DNA of 8,298 bases, from NCBI GenBank assembly GCA_030248825.1, contig JARCMB010000221.1, positions 1 through 8,298 on the forward strand. The letters are read 5' to 3'. The translations under genes and the position numbers were made by a program. Shown here one piece after another: positions 1-5,436 of this stretch; position 1 is the stretch's first letter, and each line of letters starts with the position of its first letter. Origin of the DNA: Pseudanabaenaceae cyanobacterium MP8IB2.15 (GTDB lineage Bacteria; Cyanobacteriota; Cyanobacteriia; Pseudanabaenales; Pseudanabaenaceae). The notes beneath the pieces were generated by a model. That model was given only the letters and a program-made list of their open reading frames with translations. It was not told the DNA's origin and made no database searches.

Positions 1-524
1 CCACTGAGATTTGCGCCGCTAAGGTTTGCGCCACTGAGGTTTGCCCCCCGCAGATTCGCCCCACGTAGATTGGCGTAGATCAAATCGGCTTTGCTAAAGT
101 TAGCTTCTCTGAGGTCAGCACCATCGAAATTGGCATAGATTAGATCGGAACTACTGAGATTAGAACTGCTTAAATTAGCTCCACTCAAATTAGCGTTCCT
201 AAGAATGGTTTCCCTCAGATCGGCTCCCTTAATCTCAGTCTCGATCAAGTTGGCGCAGCGCAGATTTGCTCCAACTAAATAAGCCCCACTCATGTCTGCA
301 CCGTTGAGATTAGCCCCGATCAAATACGCGCCGATCAGATTTGCGTAAACTAGTTCGGTGGAACATAGATTTGCTTCTCTCAAATCAGCACTACTAAGGT
401 TTGCACCATTCAAGCTAGCATTTTCTAAGTCGGCACTGCTGAGGCTGGCGTACATCAATTCAACATTCTCTAGGTAGCAACCCCGACAGATTTTAGTTTT
501 GAGTAGCTGTTGCCTAGGTATCAT
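1..524 (-). CDS. Pentapeptide-repeat protein, C-terminus beyond window edge
   Basis: Translation of the minus strand from the ATG at 522-524 gives 174 codons with no stop before the window edge. After a 15-residue N-terminus, residues 16-174 form 31 complete pentapeptides plus four residues, all in one register, of the type A(N/D)LxG with Leu, Met, Phe or Ile at the centre. Such repeats fold into a right-handed quadrilateral beta-helix, here about eight coils so far. A CxxC pair (Cys13, Cys16) sits at the junction with the first repeat; from memory this is common in cyanobacterial members. There is no signal peptide or membrane segment in the visible part, so a cytoplasmic protein is likely. 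A GGGGA Shine-Dalgarno (534-538) lies 9 nt before the ATG and supports this start; an in-frame TTG ten codons upstream is less likely. The family has no single function, being variously structural, gyrase-protecting or fused to effectors. The missing C-terminus could hold another domain. Confidence 0.93.
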   Translation of the reverse strand, partial: MIPRQQLLKTKICRGCYLENVELMYASLSSADLENASLNGANLSSADLREANLCSTELVYANLIGAYLIGANLNGADMSGAYLVGANLRCANLIETEIKGADLRETILRNANLSGANLSSSNLSSSDLIYANFDGADLREANFSKADLIYANLRGANLRGANLSGANLSGANLS

Positions 525-623
525 AGCTGGTATTCCCCGCGATGCTAGATTCAAGCCTAGCCTATTCCCTTCATACTAATTATTCTACCCAGTTAATGGT
601 TGTCACTGACTATGCCTTTTGGA
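525..623 (-). promoter_or_regulatory. Leader and possible promoter of the pentapeptide-repeat gene
   Basis: This 99-bp gap lies between the hydrolase stop and the pentapeptide-repeat start, both on the minus strand. Reading the minus strand, a TAGAAT hexamer (582-587) matches five of six bases of a -10 box, but I see no good -35 at the right distance. Between it and the start codon is a 5-bp inverted repeat, GCTAG/CTAGC (544-548 and 557-561, 8-nt loop), followed by the GGGGA ribosome-binding site at 534-538. No GC-rich stem with a T-tract marks an end for the hydrolase transcript, so read-through is possible. The promoter call is weak. Confidence 0.25.
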
Positions 624-1472
624 TCAGTTGTGAATATTTACTGATTTAACATACCGATCGATCGAATCGCTATAGGCTGGTTCGGAGTTAAGAAAGCCAT
701 TGTTGTGATCGCCCGTAGTCTGCACAAATTCTTTCGGTTCATTGGCAGCCGCAAAAAGTGACTTGCCATGATGGAAGGGAATAACCTCATCATCGGGACT
801 GTGCATAATCAGGATTGGGCGATGAATCTGCGATATCCGAGCCAAGCTGTCATAGGAAAACTTTGAGATCAGGCGAATTGGGATATAGGGATAGATTTCG
901 GCGGCTCGATCGTTTAGGGAAGTAAAAGTTGCGGCGAGGATCAACCCACCTGGTTGTTTTTTGGCGGCAATATATGTGGCGATCGCCCCACCTAAAGATT
1001 CACCATAGACAATAATCTGATTAGCGGGAATTTTTTTGGTCACAGTGAGATATTCCCAAGCTGCCTCCACGTCGGCATAGGTTCCAGCTTCTGTCGGCTC
1101 GCCTTTGCTCTCGCCAAACCCACGATAATCAAATATGAAGGTAGCTAAACCTAAGCGATGAAAATTTTGGATGTAATCGAGGCGGTGACCAATATTGCCA
1201 GCATTGCCATGACAATAAAGGATAACTCCTTTACCAGTGGGGGCATCACCTTGGGCTGGCACAAACCAAGCTGATAGCAATATCCCATCTTGAGTGGTTA
1301 AGTTTACAGGCTCATAATCTAGATTGACTTGCTGAGGATTATCCTGTAAGCCCACTGTTGGGAAGTAAACCATGCGTGATTGATTAAAATACAACACCAC
1401 GACTAATCCAATGTAAGCCAGAACTAGAATCCTCAGAACTGAGAAACCAATGTTCTGCCACAATTTGCTCAT
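624..1472 (-). CDS. Membrane-anchored alpha/beta hydrolase (serine hydrolase, Bem46/ABHD13-like)
   Basis: This 282-residue protein has one hydrophobic segment near the N-terminus (about residues 10-28), probably a membrane anchor or uncleaved signal, followed by an alpha/beta-hydrolase domain from about residue 55. The nucleophile elbow is GESLGG with Ser159. The likely acid is Asp228 in a DDEVIP context, and the likely catalytic His is His256 in GDHNNGF. The HGNAGN block (88-93) is the usual oxyanion-loop region of the Bem46/ABHD13/YfhR-type group, and the length suits that group. The natural substrate is unknown; members are called esterases, peptidases or thioesterases without firm evidence. 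The ATG at 1470-1472 has no strong Shine-Dalgarno, but starting here retains the complete membrane segment. It is transcribed divergently from alr across a 170-bp gap, and the pentapeptide-repeat gene follows 99 bp downstream on the same strand. The fold assignment is firm and the substrate open. Confidence 0.92.
   Translation of the reverse strand: MSKLWQNIGFSVLRILVLAYIGLVVVLYFNQSRMVYFPTVGLQDNPQQVNLDYEPVNLTTQDGILLSAWFVPAQGDAPTGKGVILYCHGNAGNIGHRLDYIQNFHRLGLATFIFDYRGFGESKGEPTEAGTYADVEAAWEYLTVTKKIPANQIIVYGESLGGAIATYIAAKKQPGGLILAATFTSLNDRAAEIYPYIPIRLISKFSYDSLARISQIHRPILIMHSPDDEVIPFHHGKSLFAAANEPKEFVQTTGDHNNGFLNSEPAYSDSIDRYVKSVNIHN
979..986. repeat. HIP1 octamer GCGATCGC
   Basis: This is a perfect HIP1 palindrome inside the alpha/beta hydrolase gene. 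HIP1 is highly over-represented in many cyanobacterial genomes and here serves as a marker of the host lineage. Confidence 0.9.
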
Positions 1473-1642
1473 AGATTTCTATATCGATCGACAAATTAAA
1501 TATATCAGAGCTATACCTGTTCGATCGACTGGACATCTTGTAGCAATTAGGCGGTTTACAAACTGGCAGTGCAAAAGTCAGACTTTTCTGCTAAAACATT
1601 GGTTGGTGGCTGGACAAATTGAGAGTGCAGAATGGGATTGGA
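1473..1642. promoter_or_regulatory. Divergent control region between hydrolase and alr, with a 15-bp dyad
   Basis: These 170 bp separate the hydrolase start (minus) from the alr start (plus) and must hold both promoters. I cannot find a convincing -35/-10 pair for either gene. The clearest element is a perfect dyad at 1573-1587, AAAAGTC-A-GACTTTT. A one-base loop cannot form a stable hairpin, so this is more likely a protein-binding site than a terminator or attenuator. It ends 55 bp before the alr ATG, a plausible place for an operator. Two CGATCG hexamers (near 1485 and 1522) lie closer to the hydrolase start. The regulator is unknown. Confidence 0.45.
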
Positions 1643-2824
1643 ATGCTAAAACAAAATCATCGAGCTTGGGTAGAAATCGACCTAGCGGCAGTTAAACATA
1701 ATGTGCGGCAGTTAAAGCAATTGCTGGCTCCAAGCACAGAGTTAATGGCAGTGGTAAAAGCTGATGCCTATGGTCATGGCTGTATCGGTGTGAGTCAGGC
1801 AGCTTTAGAATCGGGGGCAACGTGGTTGGGCGTGGCGACGATTCCTGAGGGGATTCAACTCCGCAATGCTGGCATTACTGCGCCGATCGTGATTTTAGGT
1901 GCAACGAATAGTTCTGATGAGATTGGCACGATCGCCGAATATCGACTTCAGCCCACCATCTGCAATCCCAAGCAAGCGTTAGTTTTTCATGAAGTCCTGC
2001 TAGAGAAGTCTGCGGCTAAGTTACTCGAAAAATTACCAGTCCACCTCTCGATCGATACGGGGATGTCGCGTCTGGGAACCAACTGGCAATCGGCGGTGGA
2101 ATTTGTGCGTTTAGTGCAGAGCTTACCGCAGTTAGAAATTGCTAGTGTTTATTCGCATCTCGCCACGGCTGACGATCGAGACCAGTCGATCTTAAGGTTG
2201 CAACAACAACGATTTGAGCAGGTGATTGCCGATCTAAAAGTGGCTGGGATCGATCCACCGCGCCTACATCTATGCAATTCGGCAGGAATGCTAACCGATC
2301 GACAGCTACATTACGATCTGGTGCGCCCAGGACTGGCTCTGTATGGTCTTTATCCCGCGCCACACTTGCGAACATCTGTCGATTTGCGTCCAGTCATGCA
2401 AGTCAAAGCTAGGATTACGCAGGTCAAATCGATCGAAGCTGGAACAGGCGTGAGTTATGGGCATTCCTTCCACGCTGCTCAGGATATGAGAATTGCTACG
2501 GTGGCGATCGGCTATGCTGACGGCATTCCACGCGGTTTATCAAATCAGATCTCTGTGGCACTGCACGGCAAAATCATCCCCCAGATTGGCACAATTACGA
2601 TGGATCAGACGCTGATCGATGTTAGTGCTGTTCCTGATGCTGAGGTTGGTGATGTTGTCACTTTTTTGGGTCATGCTGAATTAAGCCCAGATTTAAATGT
2701 AGACAAATGGGCAGAAATCCTAGGGACAATCTCGTGGGAAATTCTCTGCGGTTTCAAGCACCGTTTGCCAAGGATTTGTATCAATCAACCCGATCTAGTA
2801 AGCTATCAAGCAATCTCAAAGTAA
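1643..2824 (+). CDS. alr: Alanine racemase
   Basis: This is a PLP-dependent cytoplasmic enzyme that interconverts L- and D-alanine, supplying D-alanine for peptidoglycan. From the ATG at 1643 the protein has 393 residues, normal for Alr. The PLP lysine is Lys39 in VVKADAYGHG, the same number as in the Geobacillus enzyme. An N-terminal PLP barrel follows, with Arg143 in the DTGMSRLG block, His172 in YSHLA, Asn212-Ser213 in LCNSAG and Arg228 in VRPGLALYG. The second catalytic base is Tyr272 in GVSYGHSF, and Met320-Asp321 in the TMDQT block line the active site. The reading frame is open from a TTG at 1619, which would add eight residues. I prefer the ATG because family members begin close to the RAWVEIDL block and because GGGA lies a few bases upstream. 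The rhodanese gene follows after 16 bp, suggesting co-transcription. All key residues are present. Confidence 0.97.
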   Translation: MLKQNHRAWVEIDLAAVKHNVRQLKQLLAPSTELMAVVKADAYGHGCIGVSQAALESGATWLGVATIPEGIQLRNAGITAPIVILGATNSSDEIGTIAEYRLQPTICNPKQALVFHEVLLEKSAAKLLEKLPVHLSIDTGMSRLGTNWQSAVEFVRLVQSLPQLEIASVYSHLATADDRDQSILRLQQQRFEQVIADLKVAGIDPPRLHLCNSAGMLTDRQLHYDLVRPGLALYGLYPAPHLRTSVDLRPVMQVKARITQVKSIEAGTGVSYGHSFHAAQDMRIATVAIGYADGIPRGLSNQISVALHGKIIPQIGTITMDQTLIDVSAVPDAEVGDVVTFLGHAELSPDLNVDKWAEILGTISWEILCGFKHRLPRICINQPDLVSYQAISK

Positions 2825-2837
2825 TCTTAAAGTAATC
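2816..2837 (+). repeat. 11-bp tandem repeat at the alr stop codon
   Basis: Two adjacent 11-mers, TCAAAGTAATC (2816-2826) and TTAAAGTAATC (2827-2837), match at ten of eleven positions. The first contains the alr stop codon TAA (2822-2824). The second fills most of the 16-bp gap before the rhodanese start and looks like a small local duplication. It also places only an AAAG-type, weak ribosome-binding sequence in front of the rhodanese ATG. Confidence 0.7.
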
Positions 2838-2840
2838 ACC

Positions 2841-3197
2841 ATGTCAGAACATTCCAGTCAATCGATTCCCGAAATTGGGGTAAAAGAACTCGCTAGCCTG
2901 ATCGCCAACGATCTCGATCGATCGATCCAACTAATTGATGTGCGCGAACCAGATGAAATTGCGATCGCCCATGTCGATGGTTTTACCGATTTACCTCTGA
3001 GCCAGTTCCAAACATGGTCTGCTTCAATCCACACAGACTTCGATCGACACGCTGAAACTCTGGTGATGTGTCATCACGGCATGAGATCGGCGCAGATGTG
3101 TCAGTGGTTGATCAATCAAGGCTTTACTAATGTCAAAAACATCAGAGGTGGGATTGATGCCTACAGCGATCTAGATCCAAGTATGGCAAGGTATTAA
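2841..3197 (+). CDS. Single-domain rhodanese-like sulfurtransferase
   Basis: This is a 118-residue protein made of one rhodanese domain (about residues 12-112). The active-site loop is C77-H-H-G-M-R82 followed by Ser83, with Cys77 as the expected persulfide-carrying cysteine. The domain also has the usual LIDVREPDE block (31-39), the DLPLSQF strand (50-56) and the NIRGGIDAYS block near the C-terminus. A second cysteine, Cys87, lies ten residues on. A six-residue active-site loop fits the sulfur-transferring class (GlpE/PspE-like) better than the longer Cdc25/arsenate-reductase-like loop. There is no signal peptide, so it is cytoplasmic. The physiological sulfur donor and acceptor cannot be told from sequence. 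It starts 16 bp after the alr stop, so it is probably translated from the alr message. Its stop lies 4 bp from the ppk1 stop on the opposite strand. Confidence 0.94.
   Translation: MSEHSSQSIPEIGVKELASLIANDLDRSIQLIDVREPDEIAIAHVDGFTDLPLSQFQTWSASIHTDFDRHAETLVMCHHGMRSAQMCQWLINQGFTNVKNIRGGIDAYSDLDPSMARY
2961..2968. repeat. HIP1 octamer GCGATCGC
   Basis: A perfect HIP1 palindrome inside the rhodanese gene. About 45 bp upstream, near 2915-2930, there is also a short run of GATC tandem units coding for Asp-Arg-Ser. Confidence 0.9.
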
Positions 3198-3201
3198 GCA
3201 A

Positions 3202-5319
3202 CTAGGCAAAGTTGGGACGGGCTTGGGACATGAAATGTCTTTGCGAACTCATCTCTGGTTCACCTTCAGACGCATGACGTTGGATGTATGTACCATCGGA
3301 CTGTAAATCCCAAGCCTGACGATTATCCACCATGATGATGTCGAGGATTTGCTTGAGGTCTTTGACTAGTGATGGTTCTTCGATCGGGGCAATCACTTCA
3401 ACTCTGCTGTCAAGATTGCGCGGCATCCAGTCAGCACTGCCGATGAATACTTCTTCGTTCCCACCATTGGTGAAGTAAAAGATGCGCGAGTGTTCCAGAA
3501 ACCGCCCAATAATGCTGAGCACTCGAATATTTTCGCTCAAACCCATTACACCAGGACGTAAGCTGCAAACTCCTCGCACAATCAAGTCGATATTCACGCC
3601 AACTTTAGAGGCTTCATAGAGTAAATTAATAACCTCTGGATCGACCAGCGAATTGACCTTAACGATGATGTAAGAGGGATATCCAGCTTTTTGATGTTCG
3701 ATCTCACGTTGAATTAGGCTAACGATTCGATCGCGCATATTCACAGGTGCGACCCAGAGTTTGCGATATTCTTTTTGGCGAGAGTATCCCGTCAGAAAGT
3801 TAAATAAATCACTCAGATCGGCTCCTAACTCTTCACGATAGGAGAATAAACCAAGGTCGCTATAAAATCTTGCGGTTTTAGGATTGTAATTGCCTGTACC
3901 GATGTGGACATAGCGCACGATTCGATCGCCTTCTTGGCGCACGACTAGAGATGTTTTGGTGTGAGTCTTAAGTTTGGGTAGTCCGTAGACCACATGCACA
4001 CCAGCATCTTCCAGCTTTCTCGCCCATGAAATATTATTCGCTTCATCAAATCTCGCTTTGATTTCCACTAGCACTGCCACTTGCTTCCCATTTTCGGCAG
4101 CCGCGATCAGGGCATGGACGATTGGCGAGTCACCTGAAGTCCGATACAATGTCTGTTTGATTGCCAACACATCTGGATCGCGGGAGGCTTCTTCGATAAA
4201 TCTCTGCACCGACTCCGTAAATGAGTGATACGGATGATGCACGAGAAAATCACCTTCGCGAATGATATCGAAAATATTCGTATAGGTATCTTCAACCACA
4301 TGCTTTTTGATCCGAGGATGACGGGTGGAACGCCAAGGCTGGTCTTTATATTGTGGTAAAGGTAAGCCAGCAATCTGCATCAAATCACCAAGGTCAACTA
4401 GCCCATGAATATCATAAACATCCTCTTCTTGGATGCCCAGTTGTCGAATTAAACTGCTACGGACTAATGCTGGGGCTCGATCGCTAATCTCCATCCGCAC
4501 AACTGGCCCAAATCTTTGACGGCGCAACTCCGCTTGCAGAGCTGAAATTAGGTCGTCAGCCTCTTCGGTGTCGATATCCAATTCGGCATCACGGGTAATG
4601 CGGAAAGGATAGTATTCTTTAATCGACATCCCAGGAAAGAGAGAATTGAGATTATGCGCGATTACCTGTTCCAATGGGATAAAAGTAAAATCTTTAGCCC
4701 CATCAATTGGCACGAATCTGGGCAGATCGGGAATTTTGACCCGCGCAAAGTGTTCTTCTCCTGTTTCATCATCTGAGATCGTCACAGCTAGACTGAGACT
4801 GAGATTAGAAATGTACGGAAAAGGATGTCCAGGATCGATCGCTAGAGGGGTGAGAATGGGAAATAACTTATGCTGGAAGTATTGCTCTAAATGCTTTTTC
4901 TGCTTTAAGTCGAGGTCATTGTAGTCAAGGATATGAATACCAGCTTCAGCTATTTCGTGGCGGAGAAAATCTTCAAAACATTGATGTTGTTTGAGCACTA
5001 ATGGCAGCAATGCTTCGCGAATGGCTTTGTACTGAATTTCAGGATTGAGTCCATCATCCGTAAGTGGGATGGGTTGTTCCTTCGCCCAGTTCAAATTGCG
5101 CTTTACACCTGCAACTCGCACCATGAAGAACTCATCGAGATTAGTGCTAAAGATCGAAAAGAACTTGACCCGCTCCAATAACGGTGTGCGCGGATCGAGT
5201 CCTTCATGCAAAACTCTCTGGTTAAAAGCAACCCAACTAGTTTCACGATTAAAAAAGTGCTCAGGCTTACATTCCTTCGACACAGGTTTAGCAGCAACGA
5301 TCTTTCTAGCTCTAGGCAT
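3202..5319 (-). CDS. ppk1: Polyphosphate kinase 1
   Basis: This enzyme reversibly polymerises the gamma-phosphate of ATP into inorganic polyphosphate. The 705-residue length is typical of PPK1. The N-terminal domain begins with the family's FFNRETSWVAFNQRVL block (22-37), and the next helices carry FSTNLDEFFMVRVAG (57-71). The phospholipase-D-like catalytic halves follow. His453 in KTHTK and His472 in YVHIGTGNYN are spaced 19 residues apart, exactly like His435 and His454 of the E. coli enzyme; the first is the autophosphorylated residue. His610 in RFLEHSRIF corresponds to the third essential histidine (E. coli His592), and the RGVCSLRPG block (582-590) is a phosphate/metal-binding region. 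The ATG at 5317-5319 has no obvious Shine-Dalgarno, but the N-terminus has the expected length. The fusion kinase gene lies 117 bp upstream on the same strand. No key residue is missing. Confidence 0.98.
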   Translation of the reverse strand: MPRARKIVAAKPVSKECKPEHFFNRETSWVAFNQRVLHEGLDPRTPLLERVKFFSIFSTNLDEFFMVRVAGVKRNLNWAKEQPIPLTDDGLNPEIQYKAIREALLPLVLKQHQCFEDFLRHEIAEAGIHILDYNDLDLKQKKHLEQYFQHKLFPILTPLAIDPGHPFPYISNLSLSLAVTISDDETGEEHFARVKIPDLPRFVPIDGAKDFTFIPLEQVIAHNLNSLFPGMSIKEYYPFRITRDAELDIDTEEADDLISALQAELRRQRFGPVVRMEISDRAPALVRSSLIRQLGIQEEDVYDIHGLVDLGDLMQIAGLPLPQYKDQPWRSTRHPRIKKHVVEDTYTNIFDIIREGDFLVHHPYHSFTESVQRFIEEASRDPDVLAIKQTLYRTSGDSPIVHALIAAAENGKQVAVLVEIKARFDEANNISWARKLEDAGVHVVYGLPKLKTHTKTSLVVRQEGDRIVRYVHIGTGNYNPKTARFYSDLGLFSYREELGADLSDLFNFLTGYSRQKEYRKLWVAPVNMRDRIVSLIQREIEHQKAGYPSYIIVKVNSLVDPEVINLLYEASKVGVNIDLIVRGVCSLRPGVMGLSENIRVLSIIGRFLEHSRIFYFTNGGNEEVFIGSADWMPRNLDSRVEVIAPIEEPSLVKDLKQILDIIMVDNRQAWDLQSDGTYIQRHASEGEPEMSSQRHFMSQARPNFA

Positions 5320-5373
5320 ATGGGGCGAATCTACTCTAATAGCTGTTATTTTCTAGGGATTTTGGTATCCTCT

Positions 5374-5431
5374 GCTCAAATTTAAGCATTTCTTTGAGCT
5401 GAAAGATATAACGCAGAATACATTTGGGCAA
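5374..5431 (-). promoter_or_regulatory. Possible ppk1 promoter with downstream inverted repeat
   Basis: Read on the minus strand, TTGCCC (5426-5431) and TATCTT (5403-5408) are separated by 17 bp, each matching four of six consensus bases, so this is a moderate sigma-70-type candidate. Near the predicted transcription start lies a 7-bp perfect inverted repeat, GCTCAAA/TTTGAGC (5374-5380 and 5393-5399, 12-nt spacer). It could be an operator or a hairpin in the ppk1 leader. It is not followed by a T-tract on the minus strand, so it does not look like a terminator for the upstream kinase gene. If real, ppk1 has its own promoter in addition to any read-through. Confidence 0.3.
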
Positions 5432-5436
5432 TTAAG

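Noticed and set aside
1..479. Dense 15-bp periodic DNA repeats on the plus strand, resembling a minisatellite or CRISPR-like array
   Set aside because: They are the coding form of in-frame pentapeptide repeats on the minus strand; the units are degenerate and have no unique spacers.
1619..1642. Upstream TTG start for alr, adding eight residues
   Set aside because: The ATG at 1643 puts the PLP lysine at residue 39 as in characterised racemases and gives the usual N-terminus; the extra residues have no family resemblance.
1450..1695. An 81-codon plus-strand frame across the hydrolase/alr gap
   Set aside because: It overlaps both real genes, its peptide looks like no protein, and it is explained by the open sequence of the control region.
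2142..2375. Minus-strand 77-codon frame inside alr
   Set aside because: It lies wholly within a confident alr reading frame and has no ribosome-binding site or recognisable domain.
4107..4373. Minus-strand 88-codon frame inside ppk1
   Set aside because: It is a second-frame shadow of a complete, intact ppk1; the peptide is low-quality and unrecognised.
4646..5356. Plus-strand frames of about 90-100 codons antisense to ppk1 (4646-4924 and 5045-5356)
   Set aside because: They are antisense to conserved ppk1 sequence and have no supporting start signals or domain similarity.
5374..5399. GCTCAAA/TTTGAGC inverted repeat as an intrinsic terminator for the fusion kinase
   Set aside because: The 12-nt loop is large, the stem is short, and no T-tract follows on the minus strand; kept only as a possible regulatory site.
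5320..5436. Pho-box-like CTTAA sequences upstream of ppk1
   Set aside because: The two CTTAA occurrences lack the remaining consensus bases and are not arranged as closely spaced direct repeats.
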